A stretch of DNA of 64,000 bases from positions 1,503,825-1,567,824 of the forward strand of contig OY992836.1 of assembly GCA_963921425.1 (NCBI GenBank), in the 5' to 3' direction. The notes beneath the pieces are model-generated. The model was not told where the DNA came from and did not search any database. It saw nothing but the letters and a program-made list of their open reading frames with translations. The stretch comes from Dryas octopetala (lineage: Eukaryota; Streptophyta; Magnoliopsida; Rosales; Rosaceae). Positions 45,895-57,380 of the stretch are shown one piece after another. Position numbers and translations under genes: made by a program. The stretch's first letter is position 1, and every line of letters starts with the position of its first letter.

Positions 45895-47556
45895 TATGAA
45901 TTGGAAGTGTCAACATAGCTGAGACAAATGAGAACGTGCCGCAGCCCCTGAGTCATTTTTCAGCACCCTCGCTGCCCACTCAACCATCTTGCATCTGTTA
46001 TGCAACAATAGCCACTGATTTTGAGATCAAGAGTGGTCAGATCCACTTGTTGCCGAGTTACCATGGGTTGAATGGGAAGGATCCAATCCACTTCCTGAAG
46101 GAGTTTTCTGGGGTATGTGAAGCCGCACAATTGAGGGGGCTGAATGGCGATCAGTATCGTTTGAGGATGTTCCCTTTCGCGCTTAAGGACAAGGCAAAGA
46201 GGTGGTTGTATTCGCTGCCAATGGTTCCATTTCAACTTGGGATGATCTTTCGAACAAGTTCCTGAACAAGTTTTATTCCATTTCCAAGACAAATTCGATT
46301 AGGAAGGAGATCCTTGGATTTGTACAAAAAGCGGACAAGCCATTCCATGAGACTTGGGACAGATTCAATGAGTTGCTTACTAGTTGCCCGCACCACAACC
46401 TATCTCCTTGGTATGTGATTTGCTGTTTTTATCAAGGATTATTGGAGAGGGATCAAGGCAAGGTGGATTCGGCATGTGGTGGTGCATTATTTATGTCAAA
46501 AACTGAAGATGAGGCTACAAAATTATTTGAGTCACTTTCTTTGAGTTCTCAACAATGGGATTCTAATCGTTCAAGAGGAGGACCAAAGAGAGGGTTATAT
46601 AAGGTGGCTGATGTGCCAAACACCATGGAGGGACAGATTTTGGAAATCAAGACTACGGTGCAGAAATTGTCATTGGCTCAAGAAACGTTGATGGGTGTGC
46701 AAGGACAAGGGAGTGACGTGGAACAAGTTAATCAGGTTGGAAGCTATCCTAGGGCGCCATATGATCCTTATTCCAACACTTACAACCCTGGATGGAAGAA
46801 CAACCCAAATTTTAGGTGGAGCAACACTAATGGACAGCAAGCTAGTGGGAGCAACAACAAGCCTTATGTGCACCCTAATGCCGAGAGGTCTAGCTTGGAG
46901 GACAAGATTGTTCAGATTGCTTAAAGCAACACTTCCCTTGCTCAAAGCACCAATGCCTTCACGAACCGAACCGAGCAGCAGATGCAAGCTAACTCGAAGG
47001 CTATTGCAAACTTGGAGAGTCAAGTGGGTCAGATTGCTACTACTTTGGGTCAGAGAGAGAAGGGAAAATTGCCTAGTCAGCCCGTTGTCAACCCGAAGAA
47101 TGAGAAGCATGTGAATGCTATTCTGAAGACAACTCCAAGAAAAAGAGTTAGAGTAATCAAGACTAAGGAAGTGATTGAGATCATGGATAGTGAGGAAGAG
47201 AAGGATCCAGACATGATTGAAGATAATATGGATACACGTGTGATTCCCCTCATTCCGAACATCGATGTCACCAAGTTTCCAACAACCATGAGGGAATTGA
47301 AGTCAATTGAGAAAAAGATTGAGGAGCAAGGGCATAGTCGCAACGTTCCTAGGGAGATATGTGGTTATCTTTTTGCAATTTTTCCGAGCAAGAAGAGAGA
47401 TCCGGGCTCATTGGTCATACCGTGCAGCATAGGGGAGTATGCGATTGCCAATGCCTTAATTGACAATGGCTCAGCTATCAATGCCATGCCGCTGGTGGTG
47501 TTCAAGAAGCTTGGATTTGTGGAAGCTGATTTGCACCCGTTTGAGAGTATGCCATA
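45895..47556 (+). pseudogene. gag-pro: Element C gag-protease, decayed and 3'-deleted
   Basis: Homologous to the A and B frames. The start codon ATG is ATA (45916 region), a one-base deletion shifts the frame near 46215 and a TAA interrupts at about 46922. Gag motifs (LPSYHGLNG, YNPGWKNNPNFRWSN) and the start of protease (VIPCSIGEYAIANALIDNG) remain. The coding region stops at LHPFE and jumps to the distal 3' UTR phrase GAGTATGCCATAGTGAGG, apparently a deletion between short GAG repeats. Protease flap region, tail and most of the UTR are gone. Confidence 0.83.
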
Positions 47557-47592
47557 GTGAGGATTGGAGTTGAATCTATTGTGTATGTATTG

Positions 47593-49059
47593 TGATGAGT
47601 GTGCATTTTGCATCACTTTATGATACTAATTCCTTAACCTAGAGTGTTAGAACTCGATATTTTGTGTTTCTTGTCTTGTTTTTGTGTTTTTCAGGTCAAA
47701 TGAAGCAGAAATAGGAAAAGTGAGCAAATGGAGCCATTTTGGGACATTTCCTGATCAAACTAGGAAAACGAGTGAAATCCTGGTCAAACCAGGAAAAGTG
47801 CAAAAATTCTAGTCAAATGAGGATTCCTAGTCACACTAGGAAACATCAAGTCCAAAACCATCATTGTCGAGCCAGAAATGAGAAATCCTAATTGGAACAG
47901 GAATTCCTGGTTGAACTAGGAAACCTAACCCTACTAGGGAAAGGAGTCGTAATGACACTAGGAGACCCTAGGGGCAATATGGTCATTACGAGAAGTCGAA
48001 ATGGATAAGGAATCCTTCATTTACAAGAAATCCTAGTTGGACTAGGAAATGTTGGTCAAAGTCAACTCTTCAAAGTCAAGGTTCCAGAAGCTTCTAGAAG
48101 GTGGTGGATATCCATGGAAATGAATGGAGGGAAGAAATGAATTCAAATTCAAATGGAAATGAGGGGCAAAATGGGGAGTCAAAGTCAATGGTCAAGGGTC
48201 AAAGATGACAAGTCAACAAGTCAAATGGGCCATGGGCCTATGGGATGCCGAAGTCCAAGGTGGCAGCCCATGCATGCATGTGCATGCCATGCAAACCCTA
48301 TCAGCCATGAAGCCCATCACGCAAACCCCAGGCAGCAGCCCATGTGCAATGTTGAAGGAAACCCTAGCTGGCCCTTGCGTGACTCACTTAAGCCCATAAG
48401 CCAAGCCTTGCCGCAAGCCCATCTCTCCAAAACCCTAGCTGGCCCTTGTTAGGTTTAGCTGTGAAATAATCAAAGACACTAAATCACAAGTAACAAGGGA
48501 ATAAGGGATTATTCTTGGTAATGGGGTTGGGCAACCTCTATAAGGAAATAATCAAAGCTTGTATGTTGTGCATGTTTGACATTCTCACAGATCTTAATGA
48601 CTCTTACATGGATAATAGTTGCCCTAGGGTAGGCCTAACAAAGCTCTTAGGGAACATGTAAGTTAACTGATTAAGGAAGGCTCAAGAAGCTCTTAATATA
48701 TGCCTTAGGAGAACAATTGCGAGAAACTAACTAATCAAATCTTTTTAGCAGTCAAACTTTAATACATTGTGTTTGAATTAATTGTCATTAGCCTTGGATG
48801 GTTATAGCATGCTTATATGATTTGAAATTGAAAACTTAACATTGCAAGATAGAATAAAGGGTGTGTGCGTGTGTGTTCATCTCTTTAAACCCCCCTTTTA
48901 GTTATTATTGTGATTATTTGAACTGATTTGTTGTTTATTAACCATTCCCTGTGGGATCGACCTCGTGCTTGTACGCTTTGCTACTAATGCGATTCGTGCA
49001 CTTGCGAGTATACTTGGAATGAGATATATGTTTATTTTGTTCTAAGAAAACATTCAACA
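47593..49059 (+). mobile_element. Element C 3' LTR, internally deleted
   Basis: It starts TGATGAGTGTGCATTTTGCA and ends AAAACATTCAACA at 49059, followed by the target duplicate CCAAA. Compared with the 2318-bp A LTR it is 1467 bp, missing about 850 bp at 48448, including the TATA box and leader. The purine tract normally preceding the LTR is also deleted. The dyad array is at 47740-48060. Confidence 0.85.
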
Positions 49060-49766
49060 CCAAATTGCACCAAAATGTTTCCGGTTGGCAAGAAAGACAC
49101 GTGTAAGCACTTTCTCATGTTAGGATTAGCGTTCTAGACCTATTGAACCACATTTGGTGTTAAGAACGCACAAAAACGTCATTTTAGTGCACCATACTTG
49201 TTGCAATTTTGTCCAAATTGCACCAAAAAGTGCCCGGTTGGCAGAAAGACACGGGGATGCACTTTCTCATGTTAGGATTAGCGTTCTTGACCTATTGAAC
49301 TACATTTGGTGTTAAGAACACACGAAAACGTCATTTCGGTGCCTACTTAGTCTAATTTCATCTAAATTGCACCAAAACGTTCCCTGTTGGCAAGAAAGAC
49401 ATGGAAAAACACTTTCGCATATTAGGACTAGCGTTCTAGACCTATTGAATCACATTTGGGGTTAAGAACATGCGAAAATGTCATTTCGGTGCGTACTTGG
49501 TCTAATTCGTCCAAATTGCAGCAAAAATGTGCCTGTTTGGCAAGAAAGACATGGAGAAGCACTTTCTCATGCTAGGACTAGCGTTTTAGATCTATTGAAT
49601 CACATTTGGTGTTCAAAACACACGAAAACGTCATTTCGGTGCCTACTTGGTCTAAGTTTGTCCAAATTGTAGCAAAATGTTCCCGGTTGGTAAGAAAGAC
49701 ATGGGAAAACACTTTCTCATGTTAGGATTAGCGTACTAAAACTATTGAACCACATTTGGTGTTAAG
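49060..49766. repeat. 150-bp satellite, middle block (about 4.7 copies)
   Basis: The phrase ACTTTCTCAT or close variants falls at 49111, 49261, 49411, 49561 and 49711, exactly 150 bp apart. Units differ by 10-20 percent by eye but have almost no length change. Confidence 0.92.
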
Positions 49767-50880
49767 TGTTGATTGTTTCCTTAGAACAAAATAAAAGCAT
49801 ATTCTATTCTAAGTTTACTCGCAAGTGCACGAATCACATTAGTAGCAAAGCATACAAGCACGAGGTCGATCCCACAGGGAATGGTTAATACACAACAAAT
49901 CAATTCAATTAATCAATAGAATAACTAAACATGGGGGTTTAGAAAAGATTGAGACACACGCACACATCACCACACGCACACACTCATTATCCTATCTTGC
50001 AATGTTAAGCTTTCAGCCATCAAATCAAATATGCATATTCTAACCATCCAAGGCTAATGACAAATCAATTCAAACACAATATATCAAAGTTTGACTGCTA
50101 AAAAGGTTTGATTAGTAACTTTTTCGGAATTGTTCTCCAAAGGCATAAATTAAGAGCTTTTTAGGCCTCCCCTAATCAGTTAACTTACATGTTCCCTAAG
50201 CGGACTTAAGGCAACTGTTATCCATGTAAGAGTCATTAGGATATATGAGAACGTCAAACATGCACAACATTCAAGCTTTGATTATTTCCTTGTAGAGGTC
50301 CTACAAAACCATTATCATGAATAATCTATTATTCCCCCTGTTACTTGTGATTTAGTGTCTTTGATTAGTCCACAGCTAAACCTAACAAATAAACTAGATG
50401 CAATTATCCTAAGGTGGCCAGTCAAAGGACGAAAACAAATAGTGAACGGATTCAAATAGATAATGAGAATTTGATACATGCAAACATCAAATTAATTTAT
50501 CAAGAGACGGATCGATAAATGATTTGTTAAAGCATGACATATTCAATAATCAGCCTACAACTAACATGCAAGATAGAATAACAAACTACATAATTAAAAT
50601 AGAAAATAAAATCTGAAATACATAAATAAATTCTCAATCCAAAATTCAAATCAAATCAAAAACACAAAACTAGAAGAAAATAAGAATTCTAGAAGAAAAG
50701 ACAATTGAAAACCAAAGGAAACATCACTAGGGGGCTGCGGCAAGAAGAGGGGACGAAGGAGACACCTAGCAAGCAGAAGAAACCCACGCAAGGTGAGGTT
50801 GGGCTTGCGGCACAAGGGTCTCACCTTCTCTCTCTAGCTTGTCACGCCAATCACTCTCTCTCTCTCTCTCTAGCTCTAGA
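49767..50880 (-). mobile_element. LTR fragment, Athila/Tat-like, inside the satellite
   Basis: On the minus strand it ends GGAAACAATCAACA at 49767 and carries the U5 core near 49865. It breaks off in a CT-rich leader at 50880, where satellite resumes. U3 is missing, so no target duplicate can be paired. It is closely related to the LTR of element G. Confidence 0.78.
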
Positions 50881-51561
50881 GTGATAAGGTTCTAGACCTA
50901 TTAAATCACATTTGGTGTTAAGAACGCAACAAAACAATATTTTGGTGCATAATTGGTCTAATTTCGTCCAAATTGCACCAAAACGTGTCCGGTTGGCAAG
51001 AAGAACATGAGGAAGCACTTTCTCATGTTATGATTAGCGTTCTAAATCTATTGAACCATATTTGGTGTTAAGAACGCACGAAAACGTCATTTTGGTGCAT
51101 ACTTGGTCCAATTTCAACCAAATTACTCCAAAATGTTACCGGTTGGCAAGAAAGACATGGAGAATCACTTTCTCATGTTAGGATTAACGTTCTAGTCCTA
51201 TTGAACCACATTTAGTGTTAAGAACGCACGAAAACTTCATTTCGGTGCATACAAGTTCCAATTTCATCCAAATGGCTGTAAAATGTTACCGGTTGGCAAC
51301 AAAGACTTGGGGAAGCACATTCTAATGTTAGGAATAGCGTTCTAGACCTATTGAACCAGAGTTGGTGTTAAGAATACAGGAAAACGTCTTTTAAGTGCAT
51401 ACTTGTTCCAATTTCCTTCAAATTGTTCCAAAACATTACTAGTTGGCAACAAAGACATGGGGAAGCATATTCTCATGTTAGAAATAACATTCTAGATCTA
51501 TTGAACCACATTTGGTGTTAAGAACGCAAGATAACAACATTTCGTTGCACACTTGGTACAA
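50881..51561. repeat. 150-bp satellite, right block (about 4.5 copies)
   Basis: Corresponding positions fall at 51017, 51167, 51317 and 51467, again exactly 150 bp apart. This block is more diverged from the middle one (for example TCCAATTT and GTTACCGGTTGGCAA variants), as expected for local homogenisation. Confidence 0.92.
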
Positions 51562-52993
51562 TGTTGATTGTTTTCTTAGAACAAAATAAACATGCATCTC
51601 ATTCTAAGTATACTCGCAAGTGCACGAATCGCATCAGTAGCAAAGCGTACAAGCACGAGGTCGATCCTACAGGGAATGATTAATAAACAACAAATCAATT
51701 CAATTAATCAATAGAATAACTAAATGGGGGTTTTAGAAAAATGGAAACGCACGCACACATCACCACACACACACACCCTTTATTCTATCTTGCAATGTTA
51801 AGTTTTCAGTTTCAAATCAGATAAGCATGCTATAACCATCCAAGGCTAATGACAATTAATTCAAACACAATGTATTAAAGTTTGATTGCTAAAAAGGTTT
51901 GATTAGTTACTTTCTCGCAATTGTTCTCATAATGCATATACTAAGAGCTTCTTAGGCCTTCCTTAATCAGTTAACTTACATGTTCCCTAAGAGCTTTGTT
52001 AGGCCTACCCTAGGGCAACTGTTATCCATGTAAGAGTCATTAAGATCTTTGAGAACGTCAAACATACACAACATACAAGCTTTGATTATTTCCTTATAGA
52101 GGTCGCCCAACCCCATTACCAAGAATAATCCCTTATTCCCTTATTACTTGTGATTTAGTGTCTTTGATTATTTCACAGCTAAACCTAACAAATAAACTAG
52201 ATGCAATTATCCTAAGGTGGCCAGTCAAAGGACGCAAATAACTAGTGACAGATTTAAATAGATAATGAAAATTTAATACACGCAAACATCAAATTAATCG
52301 ATCAAGAGACAGATAAACGATTTGTTAAAGCATGACAAATCCAATAATCAACCTACAACTAACATGCAAGATAGAATAAATAAAGCTACATAATTAAATT
52401 AATAAAAGAAAACTGAAATAAATAAACAAAATCCCAATCCATATTAATAATAAAATCAGAAACACAAACTAATAATAAAATCAGAATTCTAGACAAAAAG
52501 AAAATAAAAAACCAAGAGATGCATCACTATGGTGGTTGCGGCAAGAAGAGGAGAAGAAGGAGGCACCTAGCAAGTTGGAGGAACCCACGGCAAGGTGAGC
52601 TAGGGCTTGTGGCAAGGCTGGCTTCCTTCTCTCTCTCTTTCTCTCTCTGAATTTCAGCTCTTTCTCTCTCTCTCTCTCTCTATCTTTCTGAAAATACAAA
52701 ATTATGAAAACTAAAAATACCTAGGAGGAGGGGGTCTCAAGTTCTGAAGGAACATAATATATTTATAGAGGTGTAAGGGAGAAATCCTTGGGAGGCAAGG
52801 AAAAGGCAAGGTGCGGCAGCAGCTAGGGTTAAGAGAATCAGGGCTTGCGGTATGGGCTTTGAGCTTTTGGGCTTAATTGACTCACGCAATTAAGGTTTCT
52901 AGGGTTTCAGTGCATGAGCTTGGGCTGCTGGTCTTAGCGCATTGGGCTTGCATCTTGGGCTGAAGTGGCTTGCACAAGGTGGGCTAGGGTTTC
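51562..52993 (-). mobile_element. Element G 3' LTR, first part
   Basis: On the minus strand it ends AGAAAACAATCAACA at 51562 against the satellite. U5 core GGGATCGACCTCGT type sequence is near 51655 and a TATA box (minus CTATAAATATAT) near 52760. A solo LTR interrupts it at 52994. It continues at 55239 to about 55305, where it joins integrase, so U3 and the purine tract are deleted. Confidence 0.78.
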
Positions 52994-55238
52994 TGTTGAG
53001 TGCTCATTTTACACTACTTTATGATACTAACTCCCTAATTCAGAGTGCAAGAACTCGATATTTTGTGTGTTGTTAGTTTGTTTTTGCTTTTATAGGATAA
53101 AATAAGCAAAGAAGAGAAAATGAGCCAAAAGGACCATTTTTAGACATTTCCTAGTCAAACTAGGAAAACGAGAGAAATCATGGTCAAACCAGGAAAAGTG
53201 CAGAAATCCTAATCGAATGAGGATTCCTAGTCACACTAGGAAACATCAAGTCCAGAACCATCATTGCGGAGCCAGAAATGAGAAATCCTGATTGGAACAG
53301 AAAATCCTGGTTGAATTAGGAAACCTAACCCAACTAGGGAAAGGAGTCCTAATGACACTAGGAGACCCCAGGGGCAATATGGTCATTACGAGAAGTCGAA
53401 ATGGATAAGGAATCCTTCATTTACAAGAAATCCTAGTCACACTAGGAAATGTTGGTCAAAGTCAACTCTACAAAATCAAGGTTCCAGAAGCTTCTAGAAG
53501 GTGGTGGACATCCATGGAAATAAATGGAGGGAAGAAATGAATTCGAATTCAAATGGAAATGAGGGACAAAATGGGAAGTCAAAGTGAATGGTCAAGGGCC
53601 AACTATGAAAAGTCAACAAGTCAAATGGGCCATGGGCCTATACAATGTCGAATTCTGAAGGAGCCATGCATGCATGCATGCACCAGCCCAAGAGGAAGTC
53701 CATGCGCCAGCCCAAGCCTATCAGCCATACGCAAAACCCTAGAGGGCTGGTGTGTGTCACTTAAGCTCAAAGCCAAAGCCCTTGCCGCAAGCCCAATGCT
53801 TCCTCTAACCCTAGCAACAGTCGCACCTTCTCTTTTCCTTGCCTCCCAAGGATTCCTCTCCTACTGATCCCTATAAATATATCTTTAAAAATCAGAAAAA
53901 GGGTTCTGAAGTTCTGTCCTCTCTTCTTTGAATTTTCGCAGCCCTAGCAGCCCCCCTTCTTTTCCTCTTGCCGCAAACCCTAGCAGCCACTCTCTCTCTT
54001 GTTTTTCTTGTGCCGTAGCCACCATCTCTCTTTTTCTCTTTATTCTTTTTCTTTTCTTTTGGTGGCCGAACCATAGCAGCCACCCTCTCTTGTGTTTTAT
54101 TTTATTTTGTGCTGAACGGAAAAAAGAAGATCAAGTGACGCCGCAGCCACCACCACCGAGTCGCACCACCTGGCAGCAGCTCCTTCCAGCAGCCACACCT
54201 TCACATCTTGCTGCCACCTTGCCGAGCACCTCAGCCTCCTTGCCGTGGAGCCCAAGGCCGAGCAGCCCCATTGCACACCACCATTGCAGCCGCACCTCCA
54301 CCTTGCTGCCCCGGCTTGATCTCTCTTCCTTTTATTTTTATTTCCATTATTTTAATTATGCATTGTTTAGTTGTGGATTTAATTATGCATAGTTAAATAT
54401 TGGGCTAGGGCTAGGATGAAGCCCTAGCATTGCTGTTCACTTTCACTATGGATCATTAATAATTTAATTGTTTATATGTTGACAAATCTTGGATTTCTGT
54501 TTAAATTGACTCTATTTGTTTTGCATCTTTGACTGATCACCTTAGGTTGCATGCATTTAGATTTATGTTGTGAAACTAAACAAGCTCGAAAGGATGATAG
54601 TTTCAATAGGCAACAAGTGGGTATCCTAAGATAATATTCATGAGAAAAGAGATCATAGAGGACATAGGGTACATTAATTTGGAGCTATGCACTATGTGTT
54701 TGTCACTCTCACAGTTCGTAATGACTCTTGCATGGGTAACAGCTGCCTTAGCTTAGAACTAGGGAACATGCAAGTTAACTGGCTAAGGAAGGCCCAAGAA
54801 GCTCTTAGTTTATGCACAGTAAGGGGAGTAATTGTTAAAAGTGACTAGCCAAACCTTTTAGTAGATGAACTTTGTCAACATGTTTATATATTGATTGTTA
54901 ATATCCATAGTAAAGTGAATGGTATGCTAGCGGTGGATTCTGACCCCTAGTGTTCTTTATTATTGTTTTACCCGAAATCTTTCAGTTGTCATTTTAAAGT
55001 TTGTTATTTTTCTGTTAGTTTTGTTTAGCCTTAAAAACCAATCAAAACCCCCCATTTGCGTGTGTGAGTTAGAGTTGAGTTAATTGAATTTAATTGAGTT
55101 AGTAATCGTACGCTAGTATAATTCCCTGTGAGATCGACCTCGTATTTGTAAGCTTTGCTACTTAGCGATTCGTGCACTTGCGAGTTAACCTAGAGCTCAT
55201 AAAAGGTTATTTAATTTGCTCTAGGAAAACATACAACA
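52994..55238 (+). mobile_element. Solo LTR, Athila/Tat-like, 2245 bp
   Basis: It starts TGTTGAGTGCTCATTTTACA and ends GGAAAACATACAACA, with perfect GTTTC duplicates at 52989-52993 and 55239-55243. It has the dyad array at 53150-53460, a TATA box (CTATAAATAT) at 53871-53880, a CT-rich leader and the U5 core near 55130. No PBS or coding sequence. ORFs within it are not gene-like. Confidence 0.9.
53871..53880 (+). promoter_or_regulatory. TATA box of the solo LTR at 52994
   Basis: CTATAAATAT lies just upstream of a T/C-rich presumed leader, at the place of the TATA box in the other LTRs. The LTR could still act as a promoter. Confidence 0.55.
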
Positions 55239-55305
55239 GTTTCAGTGCATGGGCTGCCACCTTGGGTCTTGCGCATTGGGCTTCATGGGCTGCTATGCTT
55301 AGGCG
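55239..55305 (-). mobile_element. Element G 3' LTR, remaining piece
   Basis: After the second GTTTC copy the LTR continues with GCATGGGCTGCCACCTTGGG-type sequence for about 60 bp, then changes abruptly to the integrase reading frame. This is a deletion junction joining U3 to pol. Confidence 0.6.
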
Positions 55306-57379
55306 CATGCATCATTAAGCTTGGTAGACCAAGCCTTCCTATTGGCGAGCACAGTTCTTTCCAAAATGAACTTAATCTCACGATTCGAAATTTCTACTTG
55401 CCCACTCGTCTGAGGATGGTAGGGAGTAGCCACTTTATGCCTTATTCCATATTTCTTCATCACGGCCTCAAACAGCTTATTGCAAAAATGCGATCCCCCA
55501 TCACTAATGATTGCCCTCGGGGTACCGAATCGTGCAAAGATATTGGTCTTAAGGAAATTCAAGACCACTCGAGCATCATTAGTCCTACCAGCGACAGCTT
55601 GCACCCACTTAGACACATAATCAACTTCTACCAGAATGTACTCGTATCCAAAAGAAGATGGAAATGGTCCCATGAAATCTATACCCCAAACATCAAAGAT
55701 CTCAACTTCCAACATGAAGTTCAGCGGCATCTGATCACGAGCAGAAATATTTCTCATCTTCTGGCATCTATCGCATGTGAGGTAAAACTGATGACAGTCA
55801 TGAAAAATAGTGGGCCAAAAGAAACCTGCTTGAAGAATCTTGGAAGCAGTCTTAGTTCCTCCTCCATGGCCTCCACACTCTTTAGAATGGCACATCTCAA
55901 TGACATTCCTCTGCTCCATTTCCAGTACACATTGTCTTATCATGATCAACTGATCTGATCCATATTTGAACAAATAAGGATCGTCCCACACATATTGTCT
56001 GACATCATGCAAAAACTTCTTCCTTTGGTAGTGTGTCAGATCATTGGGCAACACTCCACTTGCTAAATAATTCGCTATGTCAGCATACCATGGAGTAGTT
56101 AAGATGGCAAAAAGCTGCTCGTCCAGGAATGACTCTCGTAACGTTAGTGTGTCCTCTTCAGATTGTTCCTCATTTACAAGTCTGCTCAAATGGTCTGCTA
56201 CCACATTTTCACAACCTTTCTTTGGCACCACTTGAACAGGACTAACCCACTTCGAATCACTAATAGGATAAATAATACCAACATCCAACAATTTGATTAC
56301 CTCATTACGCACAACTTCCTTCGGAGTTGGATTCAGTCTTCTTTGGGCATCACGAGTAGGCTTAGATTCCTCCTCAAGTAAAATTCTGTGCATACACACT
56401 GTGGGTGAGATCCCCTTGATATCGGCTATGGTCCATCCCAATGCTAACCGATTCTCTTCCAGAATTCTCAAGAGTCTTTCTTCCTCGCTTGCACTCAAAT
56501 TAGCTGCAATAATCACAGGCAAGGTCTCATTTTCTCCCAAAAATGCATATTTCAAGTGCTCAGGTAACTGTTTCAGCTCCAACTTAGGTGCTTGGTCAAT
56601 AGAAGGAAGCGTCTTATGATTAGTGGATACTAACATTTCAAACTGGTTGAACCACTTAGTTTTGAGAGGTCGGGTGCCTTCCAAACGTGTAGGAGTTGTT
56701 TCCACGTTTTCATCTAATTCACCGGACTCTGGTGTTCCCAAAGCAACCTCCAATGTTTCCTCTGCAAGGCTAGTTTTGCACACTTCCTCTACTAATGGAT
56801 CCAAACAATCAATCCTCAAACAATCATCCTCCTTCTTTGGATACTTCATTGCACCAAAAACATCAAACTCAACTGTTTCACCAAGAACATACATTGTCAA
56901 CTTCCCATTACTCACATCAATCTTGGTGTTCGCTGTGGCCATGAAAGGTCTTCCCAATATGATTGGTAGCTCATTTCCTCTAATTGGGGTATCCTCAATT
57001 TCAAGAATGATAAATTTTGCGGGTATGATCAAATCTGCAACCCGAACCAGCACATCTTCAACCACACCTTTCGGAACCTTTACTGAACGATCTGCCAATT
57101 GAAGAGTAACACTAGTAGGCTTAAGCTCTCCTATTCCCAACTGTGCGAAAACTGAATACGGCATCAAATTGATACTTGCTCCCAAATCCAGCAATGTCTT
57201 CTCAAACTTATGATTCCCAACCAAACATGGAATCGTAAAACTGCCAGGGTCTTTCAACTTAGGTGGCAACTTCCTTTGCAAAACAGCACTTACTTCTTCA
57301 CTTAGACACACCTGCTCATGTTCTTTGAATTTCCTCTTATGTGTGCACAATTCCTTCAAGAACTTGGCATACTTAGGAA
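55306..57379 (-). pseudogene. pol: Element G protease-integrase polyprotein lacking RT
   Basis: A minus frame of about 680 codons stays open. It has an Athila-type protease ([20 protein letters not shown], then [11 protein letters not shown] and [18 protein letters not shown]) with the D-L-G-A site intact. The RT amino end follows ([32 protein letters not shown]). At about 56215 it jumps in frame to the RNase H end ([15 protein letters not shown]), so the whole RT palm and most of RNase H are gone. Integrase follows with its HHCC finger ([15 protein letters not shown]), DDE residues in [18 protein letters not shown] and [12 protein letters not shown], then truncation after WSTKLNDA. A stop (YAKFLK region, TAA at about 57380) separates it from the preceding gag-linker frame. 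Confidence 0.88.
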
Positions 57380-57380
57380 T

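Noticed and set aside
49060..51561. Regularly spaced repeats considered as a CRISPR array
   Set aside because: The 150-bp units are contiguous without unique spacers and the context is a plant nuclear genome.
55245..55958. 237-residue plus-strand ORF
   Set aside because: It is the antisense shadow of the element G integrase, whose minus-strand frame has clear HHCC and DDE motifs.
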